In this document: in pieces, positions 1 through 5,662 of the stretch | Position numbering within the stretch: position 1 is the first letter of the stretch | Layout of the letters: each line of letters opens with the position of its first letter | Assembly: GCA_964564225.1 (NCBI GenBank) | Contig: CAZMAF010000075.1 | Coordinates: 1-5,662 of the forward strand | Direction: 5' to 3' | DNA length: 5,662 nucleotides | Source of the DNA: RGIG1993 sp964564225 | GTDB lineage: Bacteria > Bacillota > Clostridia > Oscillospirales > CAG-272 | Position numbers and translations under genes: made by a program | The notes under the pieces: generated by a model | Database searches by the model: none | Told to the model about the DNA's origin: nothing | What the model saw: only the letters and a program-made list of their open reading frames with translations

Positions 1-1303
1 GCTCGCGATAGTGATCGTGAGCAACGATGTCAAGTGTATCGATATCCTCATTTCCAGTTATGAAACCAAACGGAAGTCTAAGACCGCGACCAATCGTTTG
101 AAGCGCAAGAATATCACTTTTTGCTGCATTGAGAGGGATAATTGTAAAGAGATTGTTTACATCCCAGCCCTCTTTGAGCTTGTAAACGTGCAAAACTATC
201 TCTATCGGATTTTGGTTGCTCTCGATAGAAAGCAGTTTCTTGATGTTCTCTTCACTCTCTTCCCCGGTCATATTGGAGTGAATTTCAATAACTTTGCCAC
301 GATACTTACCGCCAGAGAAAGCATCGCTGTCTATCAGTGCACGAACCTTCTTTGCGTGCTCAGTGTCCTTACATGCAATAAGCACGATAGGCTTCACGTA
401 TTCGAGACCATTATCTGCACAATACTGACGAACAACGTTCTTTCGATTTTCGTGAAGAGCAAGACCATCTTTTATCTTCATCTCTTCAATGTCTTCTGCA
501 GAATATCCAGCCATGTTGGTTCTACCCATAACAACAGGAATCTTCAAATACTTGCCTGCACCTTTTGCTAGGTCGTAGGTGTAGATGATATTTCTGTTCG
601 TATCTTTAGGCGTTGCAGTAAACTCAAGGCCAAGAACAGGCTTCAAGTAGTTGATTGCCTTCATCGACTGAGGTGCATAATAACGATGCGCCTCGTCCAT
701 GCAAATAACGAGATCGTCAAATCCTGCGAGAATATCAGCAAAGGAAGCTCCAAGCATTTCCTGGAACTTATGGAACTTAAACTGAACATCACCACGAGTG
801 AAAATCTTGCTGATGTTGAAGATAAAGAGCTGTATCTTCGAGGTCTTCTCTATCTCAATCTGTTGCTGGCGGTACTGCGTATAGTTCTCGCCATCAAACA
901 CACGCGGAACACCCATCTCCGCCTCAAGTCCTTTGAATATGTACTTAGGATGGCTAGGATGCGCTTCCTTACGAAGCTTATCATAGATTGTATTCCCTGG
1001 CGCTAAGATGAAGAAGTGCCGGTATCCCTTAGTCTTGTAAAGGTAGTAGATAGCTGCACCCATAAGGCGAGTTTTACCAATACCGGTTGCCATATCAAAA
1101 CAGAAGGACGGAAAATCAAATTTCTTTGCGACCTTGATGGTTTGTCCACCTTCGCAGTGTTCTGTTGCAATCGCTTCGATTTCACCTTTGTTCTGCTTTT
1201 GGTAATCGCAATTTTCAGAAATTGCGGCAAGATATGAGAGCGCTTCTTTTTGCGGATCGCGCAAACTCATGGCATAGCCGATTTTATTAACCATATCTGC
1301 CAT
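1..1303 (-). CDS. Type III restriction Res-like DEAH-box helicase subunit (partial, C-terminus off window)
   Basis: An open minus-strand frame of 434 codons runs from ATG at 1303 off the left edge without a stop. Translation shows the superfamily 2 ATPase motifs in type III Res order: Walker A ATGIGKT (residues 72-78), motif Ia FFILAPGNT soon after, DEAH box CMDEAH (201-206), motif III FTATP (228-232), motif V LKEGWDV (376-382) and motif VI LQTIGRGLR (401-409). The LAPGNT and KEGWD forms are characteristic of type III Res and related restriction translocases. In that family a C-terminal PD-(D/E)XK nuclease follows; it would lie beyond the window, so nuclease activity cannot be confirmed. Known full-length Res proteins are about 900-1000 residues. 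The start is one base after the methyltransferase stop, with GAGG 9 bases upstream, so translation is probably coupled to Mod. Expected role: ATP-driven translocation and cleavage of unmodified DNA in complex with the adjacent methyltransferase. No frameshift was seen in the translated stretch. Confidence 0.93.
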   Translation of the reverse strand, partial: MADMVNKIGYAMSLRDPQKEALSYLAAISENCDYQKQNKGEIEAIATEHCEGGQTIKVAKKFDFPSFCFDMATGIGKTRLMGAAIYYLYKTKGYRHFFILAPGNTIYDKLRKEAHPSHPKYIFKGLEAEMGVPRVFDGENYTQYRQQQIEIEKTSKIQLFIFNISKIFTRGDVQFKFHKFQEMLGASFADILAGFDDLVICMDEAHRYYAPQSMKAINYLKPVLGLEFTATPKDTNRNIIYTYDLAKGAGKYLKIPVVMGRTNMAGYSAEDIEEMKIKDGLALHENRKNVVRQYCADNGLEYVKPIVLIACKDTEHAKKVRALIDSDAFSGGKYRGKVIEIHSNMTGEESEENIKKLLSIESNQNPIEIVLHVYKLKEGWDVNNLFTIIPLNAAKSDILALQTIGRGLRLPFGFITGNEDIDTLDIVAHDHYRE

Positions 1304-1304
1304 A

Positions 1305-2789
1305 TTATCTTACCTCACTTTCAAATGTGCATTTTTCAAGAAGATCCTTCGGGATTTTCTTAACTTCGATATTGTCAGGAAGTCTAAGTCCTGACTGAAT
1401 TTTTGTACCATAAATCAAGAGGGATTGGTCTTCGCCAAGTGTAGCTGCTACTGTCTTGATATATTCGGCATTTATGAACTCTTTTGTGATATGGATAAAT
1501 CTCTTTTCAGAGGAATATCCGTGATATACACCATCAACTTTGTATCGGAAGCCCTCAATCTTGCAGATAGCTTCACAAAGCATCTCAAAGGTATATTCGG
1601 GATTGATCTGATATACAGGCAACACAGGATTCTTAACAAGCAAGCTGGGGGCAAGCTCATAGAATTTATATCCACCGCCGCCTTGCCAAGTAACGGACTT
1701 TGAGATACCACCTTGTTCCCCATCAACAACCTTATCAAGTCTAACTTTACAATGTGTATAACAGTGGTCTCCCATTTCTACACCGATATACTTTCTGCCC
1801 ATCTTGTGCGCGACAGCTGCCGTAGTTCCTGACCCCAAAAAGGAATCCAAAACTATATCACCGGGATTAGTTGCTAATTGTAGAACACGCTCTATTAATT
1901 TTTCTGGTTTTTGTCCACCATCAAATCCCGTTCTCTCATTTGACATAGAATTTATAACGTATATGTCCGTCCAAAGATTACCTATTGGTTGCCCTTTATA
2001 TTCGTCCAAAAATTGTTTCCGTCTTATTCTTTTTGTTTTGTCAGCAGGAAAGTATAGCCGTCCCTCGCGATCAAACTCTTCCATTTTTTCTCTAGACAAC
2101 GACCAACCATTAGGCGGCGACTTATATCCCTTATAATCGTATATTAATGACGGGCTATACGAGGGGCTAATAATCGGACTAGCTTGATACCTTCTTCCAT
2201 TCTCATCTACACTAGTAAATCTTTCTTTTATATAGCGTTGCGTATCCTCATCATCTAAGGTGTATATCAAATTTATGGCTGCTTTGTTGCTTTTTTGATA
2301 CAACAGAATATAGTCTACATTGTTGTTCAATTTCACACTAGGATTAACACTTCCCCCTTTTCGTTTCCAGATGATTTCATTAACAAAATTATTTCTTCCA
2401 AACACCTCGTCCATTAAGATTTTTAAATAAGCATGTTCATTGTCATCAATCTGAACAAAAATATAGCCATCATCGCGCAAAAGAGAATATAATAACTGCA
2501 GTCTAGGTTTCATCATTGATAACCACACACTATGCTCCAGCCCGTCATCGTAATACTCAAATGCACTACCGGTGTTGTATGGAGGATCAATGTAAATGCA
2601 CTTTATCTTCCCTGCATAATCCTGTTGTAATGCCTGCAATGCAATTAGGTTATCACCATGAATAAGCATATTTTCGCTATTTGGATCACCATAGGACTTA
2701 CTTGGATCTTCTATCAATATACGCGGTTCAACGGCAACTTCATCGTACTTGCCAACCCACGTTAATTCTAACTTTCCTGTTTTTTGCAT
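1305..2789 (-). CDS. Beta-class adenine-specific DNA methyltransferase, type III Mod-like
   Basis: This complete 494-residue protein has the beta-class order of methyltransferase motifs: MLIHGDNLIAL (41-51), catalytic motif IV DPPYNTG (68-74), then a variable central region (about 165-285), then QKPEKLIERVL (293-303, motif X-like) and the S-adenosylmethionine-binding motif I DSFLGSGTT (315-323). DPPY usually goes with N6-adenine methylation. The stretch YKGYKSPPNGWSLS through GNLWTDI (219-276) matches the style of type III Mod and related stand-alone methyltransferases. At 494 residues it is shorter than the roughly 640-residue EcoP1I/EcoP15I Mod proteins, with a shorter N-terminus (DPPY near residue 70). 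ATG at 2789 has AAGGGG 8 bases upstream. Expected role: recognises the target site, protects host DNA, and gives specificity to the Res subunit encoded immediately downstream. The central specificity region is AT-richer than the flanking catalytic parts, consistent with domain exchange. The specific target is not predictable by eye. Confidence 0.93.
   Translation of the reverse strand: MQKTGKLELTWVGKYDEVAVEPRILIEDPSKSYGDPNSENMLIHGDNLIALQALQQDYAGKIKCIYIDPPYNTGSAFEYYDDGLEHSVWLSMMKPRLQLLYSLLRDDGYIFVQIDDNEHAYLKILMDEVFGRNNFVNEIIWKRKGGSVNPSVKLNNNVDYILLYQKSNKAAINLIYTLDDEDTQRYIKERFTSVDENGRRYQASPIISPSYSPSLIYDYKGYKSPPNGWSLSREKMEEFDREGRLYFPADKTKRIRRKQFLDEYKGQPIGNLWTDIYVINSMSNERTGFDGGQKPEKLIERVLQLATNPGDIVLDSFLGSGTTAAVAHKMGRKYIGVEMGDHCYTHCKVRLDKVVDGEQGGISKSVTWQGGGGYKFYELAPSLLVKNPVLPVYQINPEYTFEMLCEAICKIEGFRYKVDGVYHGYSSEKRFIHITKEFINAEYIKTVAATLGEDQSLLIYGTKIQSGLRLPDNIEVKKIPKDLLEKCTFESEVR
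1313..1316 (-). promoter_or_regulatory. Shine-Dalgarno site of the Res gene, inside the methyltransferase coding end
   Basis: GAGG on the minus strand lies 9 bases before the ATG at 1303 and is read within the codons for the last residues of the methyltransferase. Only one base separates its stop from the Res start, so Res synthesis probably depends on translation of Mod. A second in-frame ATG 9 bases further on (codon 4) is a weaker alternative start. Confidence 0.65.
1935..2297 (-). other. Putative target recognition region of the methyltransferase
   Basis: Residues about 165-285 lie between catalytic motif IV and the motif X/I block, where beta-class enzymes carry their target recognition domain. 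Hand-counted blocks within or overlapping it are about 30-33% GC (2281-2340 and 1921-1980), against about 45-47% in the catalytic ends (1681-1740, 1801-1860, 2521-2580). Boundaries are approximate and inferred from motif order, not from a structure. Confidence 0.5.
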
Positions 2790-2797
2790 TTTTGTAA

Positions 2798-2803
2798 CCC
2801 CTT
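2798..2803 (-). promoter_or_regulatory. Shine-Dalgarno site of the methyltransferase gene
   Basis: AAGGGG on the minus strand lies 8 bases before the ATG at 2789. Its first A is the last base of the upstream TAA stop, so ribosomes finishing the membrane-protein gene are placed at the next start. Confidence 0.75.
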
Positions 2804-3513
2804 TATTTTAATCCAAGCCAAATACAAAGAGCCGCTACTGCCACGCCACCTATAATAGTAATAACCAGTGGCAAACCGAATTTTTCCCAAAATGAACTCT
2901 CTTTTTTAGGTGTTTCCATGGTGTTGCCATTTCCAACAACACTTTTTTTGATTTTGTTGCCATCTCCTATTGTTATGCTATTATCCGTATGCACACTGTT
3001 ATCAATAACTGTTTTTTCTTTCTTCATATAGTCCTCCATTCTTGCAACTGCATTGCTTACATCTCGTAATGTTACGAAAAAATCTCTACCTCGCCCATAA
3101 AGCTCTTCTACTTTTTCAAACAGGGGATTTCCATAATCATGCCACCTATATCCACCATCTTGACCTTTGAATGATTTCCAGCTATATTCTTCGTTTTCGA
3201 CAGAAACCTTATATATGTTTCTCATTAATGCAATCTCTCGAGAAGTGATCTTGTCATCTTCTATAGCTTTAAGAATAATTTCAAAATCCGAGCAAAACGT
3301 ATCACATATCTGTGGCACACTATAGCAAAATGCTTTAAAATTTGTGGCCACATTTTGATCCCAGTAATTTTGCTCCTTCAACTCTTCAATCGTATTTCCA
3401 AAAAGCGCTTTTATCCTTCTGCAGAGCGATATCCAAGATTCAATATCGTTTTTTATGTCATTTATACTTTGCTCACTGTAATTAGTTCCACCCGCAATAA
3501 AACTTTGTGCCAT
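2803..3513 (-). CDS. Unrecognised tail-anchored membrane protein with IGDGN-type motif, candidate abortive-infection effector
   Basis: I do not recognise a named family for this complete 236-residue protein. Residues 1-170 look mostly helical and soluble, with aromatic-rich patches (EEYSWKSF near 108-115, GYRWHDYGNP at 121-130) and cysteines at 31, 63, 70 and 74. A polar, glycine/asparagine-rich motif follows at 178-197 (ITIGDGNKI, then VVGNGN), then a lysine-bearing linker (PKKESSFWEK) and one hydrophobic helix at about 213-234 that ends in GLK at the C-terminus. There is no N-terminal signal peptide, so a tail anchor with the bulk of the protein in the cytoplasm is the simplest topology. 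ATG at 3513 lies two bases after the AbiTii stop, with AGGTGG 6 bases upstream. The motif is shared with the AbiTii protein next door, so the two probably act together. A membrane-acting effector role is inference from topology and context. GC is about 32-35% in sampled blocks, lower than the helicase genes. Confidence 0.85.
   Translation of the reverse strand: MAQSFIAGGTNYSEQSINDIKNDIESWISLCRRIKALFGNTIEELKEQNYWDQNVATNFKAFCYSVPQICDTFCSDFEIILKAIEDDKITSREIALMRNIYKVSVENEEYSWKSFKGQDGGYRWHDYGNPLFEKVEELYGRGRDFFVTLRDVSNAVARMEDYMKKEKTVIDNSVHTDNSITIGDGNKIKKSVVGNGNTMETPKKESSFWEKFGLPLVITIIGGVAVAALCIWLGLK
2812..2877 (-). other. Coding segment for the C-terminal transmembrane helix
   Basis: Residues about 213-234 form an uninterrupted hydrophobic stretch (from GLPLVITIIGG to ALCIWLG), followed only by a short GLK end. 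Lysines at 203, 204 and 211 lie on the N-terminal side, consistent with an N-in tail anchor by the positive-inside rule. Confidence 0.85.
2923..2982 (-). repeat. Shared IGDGN-type motif, copy in the membrane protein (two 11-residue units)
   Basis: Residues 178-197 contain IGDGN at 182-186 and VGNGN at 193-197, exactly 11 residues apart. Thirteen of 20 positions are identical to the C-terminal motif of the AbiTii protein. Codons differ at many identical residues (for example AAT AGC ATA here against AAT TCT ATA there for NSI), so the likeness is at protein level. It sits just before the membrane anchor. Confidence 0.85.
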
Positions 3514-3515
3514 CT

Positions 3516-4181
3516 TTATCCACCTGTTCCAATTTTACTTTTGTCAATCTTGTTGTTGTCTCCAATTTTTATAGAATTGTCACCATAAATAAGCTTATTA
3601 ATTTGTATATTGATAGTTCTCAATTCTTCTGGCGTTTTGTCTGTAATTGCAACATCTAACTCGTCAAAATTTCCATACTCTTTATCTATTTTCAGTAAAA
3701 TTCTAATGAGCTTGGTTTGAATATTACTCAATACTCCGGTGTATTGTTGAGTGTTGATCATTTGTTTTATAGAAACACACCGAACATATCCAGTTCTTTC
3801 TAGCACCTCTCCAGCAAGAGAAGTCATATCGCGATAAACAGACTCGGTTAGCTGCGAATACTTTTCAACTTCCTTAATGCCTTCGAAAATTCCGACTCTT
3901 GTTACCACCTCTATCGTTTTAGAGGATAAGTAGTTATGTGGCAGAGGAACGTTGGTCACTTTAAATCCGCCATTTATTCCTGTGTATTGGAGATTCGGAG
4001 CATTAATTATTCTGTATTCCGGCAAATCCTCGAAATTTTGATAACCGTTCAATTCATTTTCCGCCCACAACTCAAGTTCTTCATTTTCGATATCATTAGC
4101 TATGATTAACAATCTATTAAAAGCTGTTGCTAGATCCACTTTTCCATTGGCTAGTTCTTTTATAAGTTTACTTTTAGCCAT
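3516..4181 (-). CDS. AbiTii-domain protein with C-terminal IGDNN-type motif
   Basis: The N-terminal half of this 221-residue protein matches the AbiTii domain, named after a lactococcal abortive-infection protein: LATAFNRLLIIANDI (17-31), ELELWAENELNGY (35-47), then LPEYRIINA (53-61) and a glycine-containing stretch before VPLPHNYL (78-85). The run of leucine-rich helix, W..NELNGY and LPxYR is the recognisable core of the family as I remember it. The biochemical role of AbiTii is not established to my knowledge. The C-terminal region is helical with an acidic stretch, and the last 20 residues (202-221) carry IGDNN and IGTGG 11 residues apart, the motif shared with the next gene product. There is no signal peptide or membrane helix, so it is probably cytoplasmic. 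ATG at 4181 has AAGGAG 5 bases upstream, overlapping the helicase stop. It is AT-rich (about 27-32% GC in three sampled blocks), suggesting a separate origin from the flanking helicase. Confidence 0.85.
   Translation of the reverse strand: MAKSKLIKELANGKVDLATAFNRLLIIANDIENEELELWAENELNGYQNFEDLPEYRIINAPNLQYTGINGGFKVTNVPLPHNYLSSKTIEVVTRVGIFEGIKEVEKYSQLTESVYRDMTSLAGEVLERTGYVRCVSIKQMINTQQYTGVLSNIQTKLIRILLKIDKEYGNFDELDVAITDKTPEELRTINIQINKLIYGDNSIKIGDNNKIDKSKIGTGG
3519..3578 (-). repeat. Shared IGDNN-type motif, copy at the C-terminus of the AbiTii protein
   Basis: Residues 202-221 close the protein exactly at the end of the second unit: IGDNN at 206-210 and IGTGG at 217-221, spaced 11 residues. 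The ending at a unit boundary suggests a complete functional two-rung module rather than chance low complexity. The last two glycine codons (GGT GGA) also form part of the ribosome binding site of the next gene. Confidence 0.85.
3520..3525 (-). promoter_or_regulatory. Shine-Dalgarno site of the membrane-protein gene, inside the AbiTii motif codons
   Basis: AGGTGG on the minus strand ends 6 bases before the ATG at 3513 and lies within the last codons of the AbiTii gene. With only two bases between stop and start, the two proteins are probably translationally coupled and made in a fixed ratio. Confidence 0.7.
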
Positions 4182-4186
4182 AACTA

Positions 4187-4192
4187 CTCCTT
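4187..4192 (-). promoter_or_regulatory. Shine-Dalgarno site of the AbiTii gene
   Basis: AAGGAG on the minus strand lies 5 bases before the ATG at 4181 and shares its first two A residues with the TAA stop of the helicase gene. It is close to a consensus Firmicute site and fixes the chosen start. Confidence 0.75.
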
Positions 4193-5662
4193 AAAACTTC
4201 AATACTATTCTTATCCACAAAATAGGATCGACCTCGAACTGTTTATTGAAAGCTTCGATCTCGGCTTGTCCTTCTTCGCGGATAGCAGATACCTTCTTGT
4301 GAAACTCTTCCTGGTATTTTGTAAGAGTTTTCATTTTAGTTTCTGCTTCTTTTTTCAAATCTACCTTTTCGTAGAACTTTGTAGACCTGTTTGCGCGATC
4401 AATGATCTCGCTGATTTCCTCCGCCATTTCAGCTATCTGAATATTCAGCTGCTCGATCTGCACTTCCACCCAGTTATCTATCTTGTGCTTCTGATAGGAT
4501 ATCAACGGTGCGTTTTCTGCGGTGTACTTGGCAATCATTTCCGCAGTCAAACGGTCATATATACCGAGAATTTTATCATGCTCATCATCCGAAAGCTTGT
4601 AATTGAATATTTCAGTATCATCAATTTTCTCGATTTCGGGGAGCAGCTCGTTCTCATCAAAATCAATATAGTTGCCGTCCTCATCGCACACCAATAGTAC
4701 CGGAAACAGAAGCTTGCTCTGGTTTGCCAGCATACCTATGAACAGATAACCATGCGAGCCAAAGGTTTTCATGCCCCACTCTGGCGTTTGCCAGTAGTTC
4801 TCGGGATCAATCGGAATATCCTCATCTTCGATGTTATCCCAGTACGCCACTTGAGATAAGTATGTATCGATCTCTGCCTTAGTCTCGTCAAGGTCTGAGC
4901 ACTTCTCTTCACTGGTTCTCGAGAGCAAGATGCTTCTCAGTTCAACCGCACGCTTATTACGCGAAGTTTCGAGTTTTCTAACGAATTTATCGAATGCTCT
5001 CTTGATATCACCAGAAGATTTGCATTCTTGATAGATTTTCAAAATCTCCTGCTCAAAGTTCATTCCGGATTCAAGCACTCCGAGCGCGATATCCGACGAT
5101 CCGAAGACGCTATTAAACAACTCAAGCTTGTTAGAAAGGATATCGTAAACACGCTGATCCGCTGCATTACTTGCGTTTAACAGGTTGAGAGCGACTACTG
5201 TGTTTTGCTGACCATAACGATGGCAACGACCAATTCTCTGCTCGATTTTCATCGGGTTCCAAGGCAGGTCATAGTTAATAATCGAATTGCAGAACTGAAG
5301 GTTCAAACCTTCACTACCGGCATCGGTAAGAATAAGAATCTTCGCGTTGTGCTCAAAGTAGTCAACAATGGCGTGTTTCATCTCAACGGATGTGCTGTAT
5401 TTTACTCCACCGTGATTCTTAATGCGATATACTCTGTATATTTCCTTGGTTCTTTCGTCGTTGTTGTCACCGTTGAAGAGAACAATATCTTCTTCATCGT
5501 ATCCACAAGAAACGAGTTCCTCGCGGATATATTTCTGCGTACGCTTTGATTCTGTAAAAATAACAACCTTTTCCGGAATCCCCTGTTCTTTTTGCGTTGT
5601 GAATGCTGCATCAAGCGCTTCTCTGAGCGCTTTCATCTTTGCGTTTTCTGTAATCTTTTCAG
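4191..5662 (-). CDS. SNF2-family helicase, C-terminal part (start off window)
   Basis: The frame is open to the right edge, with at least eight more codons before the first in-window ATG at 5636, so that ATG is internal and the N-terminal ATPase lobe (Walker A, DEAH-type box) lies off the window. Numbering from 5636, the second RecA-like lobe shows motif IV VVIFTES (24-30), motif V ILTDAGSEGLNLQ (102-114), NYDLPWNP (121-128) and motif VI IEQRIGRCHRYGQ (131-143), the SNF2/RapA-like pattern. After it come a charged region, an acidic segment near 320-352 and a glutamate/lysine-rich, probably coiled-coil tail (about 385-465), ending ILWIRIVLKF. SNF2 proteins of this kind occur beside Mod and Res genes in restriction-type defence loci and in DISARM (DrmD). 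Expected role: ATP-driven translocation along double-stranded DNA assisting the restriction complex. It is the first gene visible and the probable upstream member of the operon. Confidence 0.92.
   Translation of the reverse strand, partial: EKITENAKMKALREALDAAFTTQKEQGIPEKVVIFTESKRTQKYIREELVSCGYDEEDIVLFNGDNNDERTKEIYRVYRIKNHGGVKYSTSVEMKHAIVDYFEHNAKILILTDAGSEGLNLQFCNSIINYDLPWNPMKIEQRIGRCHRYGQQNTVVALNLLNASNAADQRVYDILSNKLELFNSVFGSSDIALGVLESGMNFEQEILKIYQECKSSGDIKRAFDKFVRKLETSRNKRAVELRSILLSRTSEEKCSDLDETKAEIDTYLSQVAYWDNIEDEDIPIDPENYWQTPEWGMKTFGSHGYLFIGMLANQSKLLFPVLLVCDEDGNYIDFDENELLPEIEKIDDTEIFNYKLSDDEHDKILGIYDRLTAEMIAKYTAENAPLISYQKHKIDNWVEVQIEQLNIQIAEMAEEISEIIDRANRSTKFYEKVDLKKEAETKMKTLTKYQEEFHKKVSAIREEGQAEIEAFNKQFEVDPILWIRIVLKF

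Noticed and set aside
11..1006. Plus-strand open frames of 186 and 106 codons at 11-571 and 686-1006.
   Set aside because: They lie antisense to the Res gene, whose full set of helicase motifs reads through the same DNA on the minus strand; the plus-strand proteins show no recognisable domain.
1003..1230. A 75-codon minus-strand frame overlapping the start of Res.
   Set aside because: It is in a different frame from the Res protein, which carries the Walker A motif in the same DNA; no conserved content.
1..1303. A broken or pseudogenised Res gene, because no long minus-strand frame ends inside this stretch.
   Set aside because: Manual translation gives 434 uninterrupted codons to the window edge with all motifs intact; the gene is only cut by the window.
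4266..5549. Plus-strand open frames of 143 and 114 codons opposite the SNF2 helicase.
   Set aside because: Antisense shadows of a clearly coding helicase gene, with no recognisable domains.
1..5662. Classification as DISARM or BREX.
   Set aside because: The SNF2 helicase plus methyltransferase recalls DISARM class 1, but no DUF1998 protein, phospholipase D protein or DrmA helicase is present, and no BREX genes (pglX, pglZ, brxC) are visible. The Res-type motifs fit a type III-like system better.
1..5662. CRISPR array, tRNA/rRNA genes, insertion sequences or rho-independent terminators.
   Set aside because: Coding sequence fills the window with gaps of at most 13 bases; no repeat-spacer pattern, transposase, RNA gene or terminator hairpin was seen.

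Overview
The window is one tightly packed operon read entirely from the minus strand, cut at both ends. In transcription order (right to left) it contains: the C-terminal part of a SNF2-type helicase (4191-5662, start off the window); a 221-residue AbiTii-domain protein (3516-4181); a 236-residue unrecognised protein with one C-terminal membrane helix (2803-3513); a 494-residue beta-class DNA methyltransferase resembling a type III Mod subunit (1305-2789); and the N-terminal 434 residues of a type III Res-like DEAH-box translocase (1-1303, C-terminus off the window). Junction gaps are 9, 2, 13 and 1 bases, and each start has a good Shine-Dalgarno sequence, usually overlapping the stop or last codons of the gene before it. 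No room remains for internal terminators or ordinary intergenic promoters.

The strong GGAG-type ribosome binding sites, roughly 40% GC and the protein style suggest a low-to-moderate GC Firmicute, plausibly a gut Clostridia member; this is inference only. Composition is uneven. Hand-counted 60-base blocks give about 42-47% GC in both helicase genes and in the 5' and 3' parts of the methyltransferase gene, but about 27-35% in the AbiTii gene, the membrane-protein gene and the methyltransferase specificity region.

Functionally this is a phage-defence locus: a type III-like restriction-modification pair (Mod + Res) with an added SNF2 helicase, carrying between helicase and Mod a two-gene cassette that looks like an abortive-infection module. 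The most notable observation is that the AbiTii protein and the membrane-anchored protein carry the same roughly 20-residue motif (13 of 20 positions identical), at the extreme C-terminus of one and directly before the membrane helix of the other. Each copy is itself two units 11 residues apart, of the form (I/V)-G-x-x-(N/G). This suggests homotypic beta-solenoid or amyloid-like pairing between a soluble partner and a membrane effector, embedded in a restriction operon. The motif and its duplication are seen directly; the pairing and the effector role are inference.
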